From NCBI GenBank assembly GCA_965226945.1, contig OZ245717.1, forward strand, positions 7,006,001-7,070,000: DNA of 64,000 nt, read 5' to 3'. Position numbers and translations under genes: made by a program. Below the pieces are notes generated by a model that was given only the letters and a program-made list of their open reading frames with translations, ran no database searches and was not told the origin of the DNA. Below are positions 8,087-16,709 of this stretch, piece by piece; the first letter of the stretch is position 1, and the number at the start of each line of letters is the position of its first letter. This DNA comes from SYLG01 sp965226945. GTDB taxonomy: Bacteria > Planctomycetota > Planctomycetia > Gemmatales > Gemmataceae.

Positions 8087-11000
8087 TTAATCCACATAAA
8101 GAAATCCCGCCGAATTCACCATCGCGTGGCAGTAATCGGCCAGCGCCTTCGTGCGCGCCTGCTGGGCGTCGACTTTGCCGGCCGATTGCAAGTGCGCGGT
8201 CCAAAGCCGGGTCAGCTTTTCAAGCGACTGCCGGCCTAATTCTGCTTCTTCCGTGGTGGGGTGACGGCTCAAGGCGATCTGATAAATCCCATCGATCTGT
8301 CGGCTTGGCTCGGGCCCGTAAGCTCCCTGGATGCGGGAGGCAAAGTGGCCGGCCAATTCCTGAATCATCCCATTGTTCATCAGGTGGAGTGCCTGCGGCG
8401 CCACGACCGAATCGCGCCGTTCCAGGCAATTGGGGTTCATCTGGGGGAAATCGAAATTCTCCAGGTGGGTGGCCACCTGTTTTCTCGCCTGGTTGACGTA
8501 GATGAGCCGGCGCCAGCCGTTGGCGTTGCCCCTCGGCGTGACGAGGCCGTCGGCCCGGGCCGTGACCGGATCGGCCGGACCAAAGCGGGTTTCATTCAGT
8601 CTTCCCGCGACCAAGAGCAGGGTATCGTAAAGCGCTTCGGCGTCGAGGCGCGTTAACGGCATACGCGAAAGCAGCCGATTGTCCGGATCGAGTTGTTCGC
8701 GCTCCGCGCTGAGCTGCGAACTTTGCCGGTAGGTCGCGCTCGTCATCATGAGGCGGTGCATCGCCTTGAGACTCCACCCCTGGCGGACGAATTCGTTGGC
8801 AAGCCAGTCGAGCAACTCGGGATGAGTCGGAGGCGTGCCGGTCTTGCCGAAGTTGCCCACCGATTTCACGATTCCCGTGCCGAAATGATGTTTCCACACG
8901 CGGTTGATGGCCACGCGCGCGGTGAGCGGGTTTTGCGGCTCCGTCAGCCAGCGGGCAAAGGCAAGGCGCCTTCCCGTCTCCTTGGCCCCAGCCCACGGAG
9001 GCGTGACCACAAAGGGAGTTTTGCCATCGGTGAGCACCGAGGGAACTCCCGGACCGACCAGACGGCCGGTCGTCAGGGGATCGCCACGGCGATAGATGTA
9101 GGTGGGGGAGGGGCTGCCCCGGTCCCAGAGGGCCTGGATGCGCGGTTCGGGTCTACGGCTGGTTTCGAGTGCACGGATCTGGGCTTCGGTTATCTTGACC
9201 TTCTTTTCGAAGTCGGCATCGAGCGCGATCAGGGCGGCCCGATCGAACGCAAGGTTCTTTTCGTGCAACCGGGCCAATTTCACCTGTTCGGGATCTCGTT
9301 TGTCCGGAGTGGTGTCGAGCATGGCCTGGATTTTCGCTCGTTCGAGCGGACCGAATTCCTGAAGTTTCTTCTTCACCTCTTGTTGAGCCCGTTCGCGGAT
9401 CTGGGTTTCCAGGCTCGCGCGCAGTCGTGCGATTTCCGCTGTAATGCGCGCTTCGTTATCTTGCCACGATTTGCGTTCCCCATCGCTGACAAAGGGTAAA
9501 TGGCGGCCGGGAAGGAAGTCCTGGCTGACCGGGCCGATGCCTGGGCGTACTTCGGGTTTGAGCCAGTCGTGTTCGTCCAGGGCCCCCTTCAAGATGTCGA
9601 CAAGGCGGTAATAGTCGCGGTGGGGAATCGGGTCGAATTTGTGGGTGTGGCAGCGGGCGCATTTGAGCGTCAGCCCCATGACTCCCGAACCGAGGATGTC
9701 GATCTCGTCGGCGATCACATCGAGCCGGTCGGGCAGGTAGCCGGTGATATTTGCCCACGTCGGATCGGGCGCTAAATGCAGAAAGGCAGTCGCGATCAGA
9801 TTGTCCGCGACTTCGGGGGTGATCGGTCCTTTTTCGTAGTCGGCCAGTTCATCGCCGGCGATCTGCTCGAGCAAAAAGCGGTCATACGGTTTGTCGGCGT
9901 TGAACGCACGGATGATATAGTCGCGGTAGCGCCAAGCATAGGGCCTGGGCAGATCTTGCTCGCGCTTGCCCTCACTGTCGGAGTAGCCGGCCAGATCGAG
10001 CCAGTAGCGGCCCCAGCGTTCCCCGTAACGCGGCGATGCGAGCAGGCGGTCGATCATCGCCTCGTAGGCTTGGGGATCCTTGCTTTGCAAAAAGGCTTCA
10101 ACTTCGGCCGGTTCAGGGGGCAAACCGGTCAGGTCGAAATAGGCGCGCCGCATCAGCGTGGCGCGATCGGCCTCGCCTGCTAATTCCAGTCCCTGCTTTT
10201 GCAAAGCACTCCCGATGAAGGCGTCGATCGGATTGCGCATCCGCTTGGCAAGGGAGGGAGCCGGCTTGGGAATCGTCACCGGCTTGGGGGCGCGAAACGC
10301 CCAGAAATCGCGGTCCTGATCGCTCACCAGCGGATCGGGGGCCGTTGAGGCTACATCGGGTCCGATCTTGCTTTCGGGAGCACCCAGCGCGATCCAGCGG
10401 GCGATCAGATCGGCTGCCTGGGCATCGGTCGGCTTGACGCTGACTTCCACGAGGCGGTCGATGGGCGGCATTTGCCCGGCGCGGATTCTTAGCAGGAGCC
10501 GGCTTTCATCGGGCTTGCCCGCAACGATGGCCGGCCCCGATTTGCCTCCGCGTAGCATGGCTTCGCGCGTGCGCAAATCGAGGCCGCCCTCCTGGCGATG
10601 GCGGCCATGACAAACGACGCAGTGGCGCAGCATGATCGGGATGATGTCGTGTTGACTGGGCGGCTCGCCCGCGGAGGCCTTGTCCGAAGGAGGGCCGTTT
10701 GCGGCTCCTGGCGCGGAAGCTTGCGCGATCCAGGCTTCCAGCGTTCGCAACTGCGCCGGCGTGAGGGGATCTTTTTTCCCCGGAGGCATTTCGCCCTGGT
10801 GGACCTTTTCGTAGAGGATGCTTTTAGCGGGCTGCCCGGGGATGAACCCCGCTCCTGATTCGCCGCCCTTTAAGGTTGCGGCCACCGTGCGCAGGTCGAG
10901 ATCTCCCTTGCGGGATTTGTCGCCATGGCAACGCAGGCATTTGGCCTGAAAGATGGGCAGAATATCTCGCTCGAAGGTTGGCATTCCGGCAACAAGGGGA

Positions 11001-11101
11001 GCCTTGTTGTTCTGGGTGCCATCAGCGAAGGAAAACGACGTCGCACCCGCTGCCAAGAGCGCGGCGACGAGAGCCGACTTCGTAGGGAAGGAGAGAGGCA
11101 T
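8087..11101 (-). CDS. Planctomycete cytochrome c-type (PSCyt1) DUF1549/DUF1553 protein
   Basis: Exported 1004-residue protein with a signal peptide (ALVAALLAAGATSFSFA). Two tandem planctomycete cytochrome C modules follow, each with a CxxCH heme-type motif: CLRCHG (Cys55, Cys58, His59) and CVVCHG (Cys161, Cys164, His165), each trailed by the family's G-x-LDLRT. DUF1549 begins near residue 280 and includes LKCARCHTHKFDPIPHRDYY; a charged helical linker (about 550-660) separates it from DUF1553, which has RVAINRVWKHHFG and VAPQALHLMNN. It lies upstream of the DUF1501 gene in the same operon. Covalent heme attachment is suggested by the motifs but not shown; the reaction is unknown. Confidence 0.92.
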   Translation of the reverse strand: MPLSFPTKSALVAALLAAGATSFSFADGTQNNKAPLVAGMPTFERDILPIFQAKCLRCHGDKSRKGDLDLRTVAATLKGGESGAGFIPGQPAKSILYEKVHQGEMPPGKKDPLTPAQLRTLEAWIAQASAPGAANGPPSDKASAGEPPSQHDIIPIMLRHCVVCHGRHRQEGGLDLRTREAMLRGGKSGPAIVAGKPDESRLLLRIRAGQMPPIDRLVEVSVKPTDAQAADLIARWIALGAPESKIGPDVASTAPDPLVSDQDRDFWAFRAPKPVTIPKPAPSLAKRMRNPIDAFIGSALQKQGLELAGEADRATLMRRAYFDLTGLPPEPAEVEAFLQSKDPQAYEAMIDRLLASPRYGERWGRYWLDLAGYSDSEGKREQDLPRPYAWRYRDYIIRAFNADKPYDRFLLEQIAGDELADYEKGPITPEVADNLIATAFLHLAPDPTWANITGYLPDRLDVIADEIDILGSGVMGLTLKCARCHTHKFDPIPHRDYYRLVDILKGALDEHDWLKPEVRPGIGPVSQDFLPGRHLPFVSDGERKSWQDNEARITAEIARLRASLETQIRERAQQEVKKKLQEFGPLERAKIQAMLDTTPDKRDPEQVKLARLHEKNLAFDRAALIALDADFEKKVKITEAQIRALETSRRPEPRIQALWDRGSPSPTYIYRRGDPLTTGRLVGPGVPSVLTDGKTPFVVTPPWAGAKETGRRLAFARWLTEPQNPLTARVAINRVWKHHFGTGIVKSVGNFGKTGTPPTHPELLDWLANEFVRQGWSLKAMHRLMMTSATYRQSSQLSAEREQLDPDNRLLSRMPLTRLDAEALYDTLLLVAGRLNETRFGPADPVTARADGLVTPRGNANGWRRLIYVNQARKQVATHLENFDFPQMNPNCLERRDSVVAPQALHLMNNGMIQELAGHFASRIQGAYGPEPSRQIDGIYQIALSRHPTTEEAELGRQSLEKLTRLWTAHLQSAGKVDAQQARTKALADYCHAMVNSAGFLYVD

Positions 11102-11405
11102 GGCATCTCTGGGTAGGCAGGCTCATTATCTTATGGACTCAATGCAGGTGAAAGGTCTTTTTTGATTCAATTTTCAACGATCATAGCGATGATGGAGACA
11201 CGAACTTCCTGGAAAAACCTTCTCGAAAAGGTTTTGGTCGGCCGCCATGGCCCTTGCGCTTTGGCAATGGCGGCAGAAGAAGTCGGTAGGTTTGGAACAT
11301 GCGCGAGCGCGGCTTGGCGACCCTGGTAAAAGAGCAGGACGGGAGCCAAAAAAACCAAAGATCATTACGTTGACTGGCGAACGTCGGCTGGAAAAACCGA
11401 GGGCT
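11102..11405. other. Intergenic stretch without a supported gene
   Basis: About 300 bases between the start of the cytochrome-like gene and the end of the GlsB-like gene. Only short open frames with no recognisable protein features are present. The promoter of the 8.0-11.1 kb operon should lie here, but no clear -35/-10 pair stood out. Confidence 0.4.
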
Positions 11406-11696
11406 TTATCCTTCGCCCCGTCCAGCGACGACGCGAGCTCCGCCAATGAGCACGACTGCCGCGATGAAGGCAACGCCAAGTCCCATCCAAAAGTTGGGAT
11501 CGGTCCCGCCGAATAGTCCAAAGGCAAACCCTCCAACCGTTGCGGCAACGCCGCCGAGAATGAGTTCGCCGGGGAGTCCGTAACTAGGCGGTTCCATCAA
11601 CATCGAGGCAAGCCAGGCCGAAACCAGGCCGATGACCACCCACGAAGCAATGCTCGCCGGATCCATGATCACCACCGCTAACAGGTTCGTCATCAT
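11406..11696 (-). CDS. GlsB/YeaQ/YmgE family (transglycosylase-associated) small membrane protein
   Basis: A 96-residue membrane protein starting at the ATG pair 11696/11693, preceded by GAGGAGAG at good spacing. It has three hydrophobic segments with the family's glycine pattern: ASWVVIGLVSAWLASML, ELILGGVAATVGGFAFGLF and FWMGLGVAFIAAVVLIGGA. Length and layout fit the GlsB/YeaQ/YmgE stress-response membrane family, whose molecular role is not established. The longer open frame to 11792 lacks coding character. It is an isolated gene. Confidence 0.85.
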   Translation of the reverse strand: MMTNLLAVVIMDPASIASWVVIGLVSAWLASMLMEPPSYGLPGELILGGVAATVGGFAFGLFGGTDPNFWMGLGVAFIAAVVLIGGARVVAGRGEG

Positions 11697-12236
11697 TGCG
11701 TCTCTCCTCAAGCAGAAATTCCGGCCGGGACCGACCTGCGAAGGGAATTCGGATCGACCCTCGCGATCCGCGATGAGGCATTCAGGTCGCAAGGAGTCAG
11801 TAAGCCCCAGGAAAGGAGCTTTCGACTGACGATCGAGAGCAGAAATGCCGCAAGCGCCGAATCGTCCTTTGAAACCGAGCCCGGCTTCGAGAAAAATGGT
11901 CTGAAATTTTTGCTATCAATATTTTATCGAGTAAATGGTCGGAAAAAAATCAGACCATGTTTTATCGTGGTCTGCAGGCTGGGGTGTTCTTTGTCGAAAA
12001 CTTGACTTTCACCTGGAAAATGACCTGTTTTTTCTAGAAAACAGCGCTGACAAAAAAATTCCTAAATCGAATAAGTTCTCAAAGAAAATGCCTCAATACC
12101 GTGAATCCGGCGGGTGACATTGATTTCGAGACGATGTTATTGGGGCGGCGGGAGGATGCCGCAGCTGGGGATGCGTTCTCGATATTTCGGTCAACTGGTT
12201 TGACCGGACCATTTGGTGCCGGCATGGGGCTGACTT
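11697..12236. other. AT-rich intergenic region with inverted repeats
   Basis: No gene is supported. The segment from about 11880 to 12090 is AT-rich. It holds a 9-base inverted repeat, ATGGTCTGA at 11896-11904 and TCAGACCAT at 11950-11958, with T-rich and A-rich inner flanks, and a second hairpin CTGTTTT/AAAACAG at 12025-12044. TTTTATCG followed by TGGTC occurs twice. These could be operator or terminator structures. Confidence 0.45.
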
Positions 12237-13658
12237 TCAGCCAACTTCGTTCTTGTCCGAATGGTCCGGCGTCGGCTTGGCGGAGGCGCCTTCAGGTGGG
12301 GCCGCGCTGGCACGAAGTTGGTCGATATACAGGTCGAGCAACTCCTCGGCGTCGCGGTACCGAAACACCTTGGGGTCGCAGCGTAAACAAACGGTCAGGC
12401 GCCGATCGTACTGAAAGATCGAGACCGTGGCCCGGCTGCCCGGCCGGTAGGGAGGAATGCCCGTGATGTCCTCAAGAAGGAGATTGCCGGCTCGCACCTT
12501 GCCGCCGGAGCGGGGCAGTTTGCTCGTAAAGCGCCGACTTGGATCGGAGACATTGGAAAAGATGATCGTCGCGAGCGACCACCAGGTGGGGGTCATGAAA
12601 GACAGCAATCCCGGAACGGAGGTGGCGCCAAGCATGGTTTCCAAAAAGGTGCTGCCGGCGCGTTCGTGCTTGATGCGGTTCGTTGCCTTGACCACCTTAT
12701 CCAGGAGCGGCGCGGGCTGCTCGCATTCGCTGGCCGCGAAGCGCAAAAAGGAATAGCCGACCATGTTCGTCGCCGGCATCGAAAGATCTTCGCTGCCGCG
12801 CAGGTCGGTCGCCATCATGATGCCCAGCCGCGCACGCGGCGAACCGGGGCCGTGAAGCTTTTGCCAGCGCTCAATGGTCAAAAACAGATCGCGAATGAGC
12901 AGATCGTTGACCACCGCGCCCCCCGCGGCAGCGACGTTGCGCAGGCGCTGGTGCGTGTCGCGATCGAGCGACCGCGTCGCATAACCAGGAAAGGCGGGAT
13001 CGGGTGTGTTGGGGCGACCTGCCTTGGGAGTCGCCAGCGTGACGGGGCTGCCCCAATAGAGGCGAAGCGCATAGGCAATGGCCTTGCGCGCCCTGCTCCA
13101 GGCACTGGGCGCTTCACAGCCCAAGGCCCGGCGCTGGCGACCGCGCAAAAGCAGCGGATCGAGCTCGGACATGGCGTGCTTTTCCGGCCCTTCCACAAGG
13201 ATGCCGTAAGCCGCGAGGAGCTCGCCGATGAATCGGTAGGCGCCAATCCCGTCGCAGCAGGCATGGTGAAATTGCAAGGAGACGACGGCGCGTTCCGGAC
13301 CCTGACGAATCCAAACGCGTAGACCGGGTTCTTTTGTCAGGTCGAACGATTCCTTGGGCGTGGGCCGCTCGATCGGAACTCCCTCCGTCGCCCAGTTGCA
13401 GCGGGGATAAGGGTGCTCGGTGGCGACCCAGCAAGTCTTGCCCCCTTTGGCTTGACCCAACACCGAAGTCAAAAGCGGCTGATGTTCGAGTGCCCGAACG
13501 AGCGCTTCCTCCCAGGCGGCTTGGTCGATCTGTCCGGCCAGGGTCAGTTCGATGACGAAGGTCATCGGAAAACCCGGGCGATCGTCCAGCATCATGAACC
13601 GTTCCATGATGGCCAAGTGCAAAGGCAAAAGCCGGCCAGCTTTCTGGGGAGGCGGCAT
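12237..13658 (-). CDS. Condensation/WS-DGAT-like acyltransferase
   Basis: A 473-residue stand-alone protein with the CoA-dependent acyltransferase fold. The catalytic signature HHxxxDG is present as HHACCDG (His131, His132, Asp136, Gly137). Residues 18-30 (IMERFMMLDDRPG) look like the N-terminal substrate-tunnel segment of wax ester synthase/diacylglycerol acyltransferases, condensation domains and PapA-type enzymes, and MMATDLRGSEDLSMPATNMVG resembles the second-half motif region. No carrier-protein domain is attached or nearby. The start ATG 13658 has GAGG 7 bases upstream. It may transfer an acyl group to an alcohol or lipid; the substrates are unknown. Confidence 0.75.
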   Translation of the reverse strand: MPPPQKAGRLLPLHLAIMERFMMLDDRPGFPMTFVIELTLAGQIDQAAWEEALVRALEHQPLLTSVLGQAKGGKTCWVATEHPYPRCNWATEGVPIERPTPKESFDLTKEPGLRVWIRQGPERAVVSLQFHHACCDGIGAYRFIGELLAAYGILVEGPEKHAMSELDPLLLRGRQRRALGCEAPSAWSRARKAIAYALRLYWGSPVTLATPKAGRPNTPDPAFPGYATRSLDRDTHQRLRNVAAAGGAVVNDLLIRDLFLTIERWQKLHGPGSPRARLGIMMATDLRGSEDLSMPATNMVGYSFLRFAASECEQPAPLLDKVVKATNRIKHERAGSTFLETMLGATSVPGLLSFMTPTWWSLATIIFSNVSDPSRRFTSKLPRSGGKVRAGNLLLEDITGIPPYRPGSRATVSIFQYDRRLTVCLRCDPKVFRYRDAEELLDLYIDQLRASAAPPEGASAKPTPDHSDKNEVG

Positions 13659-14079
13659 CTCAAAACCTCAAACAAACAAACAAGGCACTCTCCCCATTGC
13701 GGGATGAATCTCTTGACCCGTTGCGGCGTCCCGCACGATTTTCGTCCGCGAGCATCCCGTAGCCAAGCCACTCAAAGACGGCGATTGGTTCCCAGGAAAC
13801 ATCGATCGCGGTCGGCCGCCCTCAAGCGCCAACCGCCTTGGTTTATAACCGAGAGGAACCTGCTTGCATGGCTCAAAAGGAGCGAAATGCAAGGGGGACG
13901 ACGTCAAAGTTGGGATCATTCCAGTCACGAAACCTGGGCAAACTCTCGAAGTTTAGGCAACTCACCACAAGGGCACAGGGTGGGCAAACAACCCACTCTG
14001 CATTTGGCCCTAATCCATTGTTTCTGTTGCCGGCGCGAAAACCAAATCGTCCCGCCGCTTTTTCCTGAGTTCCATCATG
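13659..14079. other. Intergenic stretch without a supported gene
   Basis: About 420 bases between two minus-strand genes. The open frames here are short and of unlikely composition. I see no clear terminator for the upstream malate:quinone oxidoreductase gene and no strong repeat. Confidence 0.4.
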
Positions 14080-15573
14080 CTATAAGCCCAGTTGTTTCGT
14101 GGCGTTGCGGCTGGCGTCTTGAAACCAGGAGGCATTGCTTTCTTTCTTGGCATCAACGCCAAAGGTGGGCACCACCTGCTTGATCCGCGCCTGGCCCTCG
14201 GGGCTCGTTAACAATTGCGGCAAGCAGGTCTGAATGACCTCAAGGCAAATGTTGACGCATACCGACGCCCCAGGCGAGGCGCCCAAAAGCGCCGAGATAT
14301 TGCGCTCTTGATTGGTGATGACTTCGGTGCCGTAATGGACGATGCCCGACTTGCCGTCGGTCTCCTTGATCGCCTGGACGCGAATGCCGCCGTCGACGAG
14401 TTTCCAGTCCTTGGCCTTGGCCCCGGGATAAAAGACGTGAAGGGTCGAAAGCCGGTGCGCCATGCTTTGCAGGCCCTGGCCAATCAGGTACCGGACGAGT
14501 CCCAGATTGCGGATGCCGACATTGATCAGGGTGAAGATGTTGTTCGGCTTCACCGAGAAGGGCAGGTCGAAAAAGCTGCCGGTCTTGTGCAAGAACTTGG
14601 TGGTCCAGGAACCAAACGGTCCGAAGAGCAGCGTCTTTTTGCCGTCGAGGATGCGCGTGTCGAGGTGGGGCACCGCCATGGTTGGCGCGGTCGCCAGTGC
14701 CTGGCCGTAGACCTTGGCCTGATGTTGGTTGACGATATCCGGGTTTTCGCAGACAAGCCACTGCCCGCCGATGGGAAAGCCGCCAATCCCCTTGCTTTCG
14801 GGAATGCCCGATTTTTGCAGCAAGGGAAGGCTGCCGCCGCCAGCGCCGATGAAAACGAATTTCGCTTCATTCGTGTGGATGGCACCGCTGTCGAGGTCTT
14901 TGACGGTCACCTTCCATCCCCGCTCGCATTTCTGCAAGTTGGTCACCTTGTGGCGCCGAGCGATGCCGCAGCCGGGCTGTTTTTCCAGCCAGCCCAACAG
15001 TTTGCGTGAAACCTCGCCGAAGTTGACGTCGGTGCCGGCATCCATCTTTGTGGCCGCAATCGGACCCACCCCGCGTCCATCGAGAAGAAGAGGCGCCCAC
15101 GAGCGAATCGTGTCGGGATTGGTCGTGTATTCCATTTCCTTGAAGAAGTGGTGGGCCGACATGCCCGCGTGGCGCGACTTCAAGAAATCGACCTGCTCCT
15201 GGCCGTGCACAAAGCTGATGTGGGGGACCTGGTTGATGAATTCTCGGGGGTTTTGCACCATTCCCTGCGAAACGGCATAGCCCCAGAATTGGCGTGATTG
15301 CTCGAACTGTTCAAAAATTTCGATCGCCTTGGCGACATTGACTGTGCCGTCGGCGTTACGATGGGGAGTGTAGCTCAGTTCGCAAATGCCCGCATGGCCG
15401 GTGCCGGCATTATTCCAGCCATCGGAGCTTTCCCGCGCCAGTTCGGCGGTTGCCTCGTACACCTGGATCGTCGTTTTCGGCTCGAGGCACTTGATCAAAC
15501 TCGCCAGGTGCGACGACATGACCCCGCTACCGATCAGAATGACTTCGGGGTTCGTGATGCTGCTAGGGGCCAT
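14080..15573 (-). CDS. mqo: Malate:quinone oxidoreductase
   Basis: FAD-dependent, membrane-associated oxidation of malate to oxaloacetate with electrons passed to quinone (TCA cycle). The 497 residues match the family's length. Recognisable segments are the N-terminal FAD-binding VILIGSGVMSSHLASLIK, the family hallmark WNNAGTGHAGICELSYTP, FVFIGAGGGSLPLLQKSGI, GGFPIGGQWLVC, LLFGPFGSWTTKFL and the C-terminal LLGASPGASVCVNICLEV. ATG 15573 has GGAG at normal spacing. It is divergent from the acetoacetate/tyrosine cluster, which yields fumarate, a precursor of its substrate. Confidence 0.95.
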   Translation of the reverse strand: MAPSSITNPEVILIGSGVMSSHLASLIKCLEPKTTIQVYEATAELARESSDGWNNAGTGHAGICELSYTPHRNADGTVNVAKAIEIFEQFEQSRQFWGYAVSQGMVQNPREFINQVPHISFVHGQEQVDFLKSRHAGMSAHHFFKEMEYTTNPDTIRSWAPLLLDGRGVGPIAATKMDAGTDVNFGEVSRKLLGWLEKQPGCGIARRHKVTNLQKCERGWKVTVKDLDSGAIHTNEAKFVFIGAGGGSLPLLQKSGIPESKGIGGFPIGGQWLVCENPDIVNQHQAKVYGQALATAPTMAVPHLDTRILDGKKTLLFGPFGSWTTKFLHKTGSFFDLPFSVKPNNIFTLINVGIRNLGLVRYLIGQGLQSMAHRLSTLHVFYPGAKAKDWKLVDGGIRVQAIKETDGKSGIVHYGTEVITNQERNISALLGASPGASVCVNICLEVIQTCLPQLLTSPEGQARIKQVVPTFGVDAKKESNASWFQDASRNATKQLGL

Positions 15574-15956
15574 GAAATCTCCGCTTGCGTCGCGTTACTG
15601 CCGGAAGGCGGTCTTGGTCTGACCCCAACTCGGCCCGTCTCAATTCCTCGGAAACTCGCGAGAATTCCGTTCCCAAGTGGGATCGGGTTTCTGGCGAGTC
15701 TTTGCGCCGAAGAGCCATTTTATGGGTTCTGCTCAGACGGTCCCCATGCGCGCCGCGACCGTGTTGATCTGGGAAAGAACTAGGGAAACAAGGTGAATCA
15801 AGGATTAGCTAAGTGCTAGCGTTTGATGCTCGGCGGGTGGGGCGCTTCCCTGATCATCACCTCCAAACCGTCCGGTAGGCCGTTCAACGAGGGAGCCAGG
15901 TCCATAAATTAAGCGCACTCGCGTCTCCAATCCCACTCTCCAGCCGCTGATTTTTC
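15574..15956. other. Divergent promoter region between mqo and the SDR gene
   Basis: About 380 bases separating the minus-strand mqo from the plus-strand catabolic cluster. No protein-coding frame is convincing. Both promoters should lie here, but I could not pick out reliable boxes or a regulator site. Confidence 0.4.
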
Positions 15957-16709
15957 ATGATTGCGATCGACCTCTCCGACAAAGTTGCCGTCATAACAGG
16001 CGGAATACAGGGTCTGGGCAAGGCGACCGGGACGATGTTCCAGCGCGCCGGCTGCAAGATTGCCGTCAATTATTTTGACGACCTCCAAGGCTTAAGCCGC
16101 GGGCGCGCCGAGGAAACGGCCCGGCTTTGGGGCGAGGCTGGCCTGGTGCTGGCGGCAGACGTGCGCTCGCGTGAGGAGATGAACCGGTTTTTCGAAGAGG
16201 TGAAGCGGCGCTTTGGGCGCCTGGACTACCTCGTCAACAATGCGGCGATCCTGCGCGATAAGACGCTCAAGAATCTGAGCGATGCCGACTGGGAAGCGGT
16301 GATCGACACCAACCTGTCGGCTGTATTCCGGGTCACGCAGATCGCCTTGCCTTACCTGCAAGAGGGGGGCCGCATCGTCAACATTGCCTCCATCTCGGGA
16401 GTGGTTGGTTGGTTCGGCCAGGCGAACTACGCGGCGGCCAAGGCCGGCGTCGTTGCCATGACCAAGGTGCTCAGCCGCGAGCTGGCCAGCCGCAAGATCA
16501 ATGTCAATGCCGTGGCTCCCGGTGTCGTCCTCACAGAAATGGGCGAATCGATTCCCGAACCGGCCAGGAAGCGGATGCTCGAACAGATTCCGATGAAGCG
16601 ATTTGGATCGCCTGAGGAAGTTGCCTCGGTCATTCTTTATTTGTGCAGCGACCTTTCCTCTTATGTCACGGGTCAAACGCTCCATGTGAATGGGGGATGG
16701 TGGGGATGA
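15957..16709 (+). CDS. Short-chain dehydrogenase/reductase (FabG/3-hydroxybutyrate dehydrogenase-like)
   Basis: A classical 250-residue SDR. The nucleotide-binding TGGIQGLG is at residues 14-21, NNAA at 94-97, and the catalytic Ser145, Tyr158 and Lys162 lie in NIASISG and YAAAK. The C-terminus VTGQTLHVNGGWWG is typical of FabG-like enzymes. Likely a 3-oxoacyl-ACP/CoA reductase or 3-hydroxybutyrate dehydrogenase. The next gene overlaps its stop codon (ATGA), so it is translated together with a CoA-transferase and a thiolase, which favours a role with C4 hydroxy/keto acids. Substrate specificity cannot be read from sequence. Confidence 0.88.
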   Translation: MIAIDLSDKVAVITGGIQGLGKATGTMFQRAGCKIAVNYFDDLQGLSRGRAEETARLWGEAGLVLAADVRSREEMNRFFEEVKRRFGRLDYLVNNAAILRDKTLKNLSDADWEAVIDTNLSAVFRVTQIALPYLQEGGRIVNIASISGVVGWFGQANYAAAKAGVVAMTKVLSRELASRKINVNAVAPGVVLTEMGESIPEPARKRMLEQIPMKRFGSPEEVASVILYLCSDLSSYVTGQTLHVNGGWWG

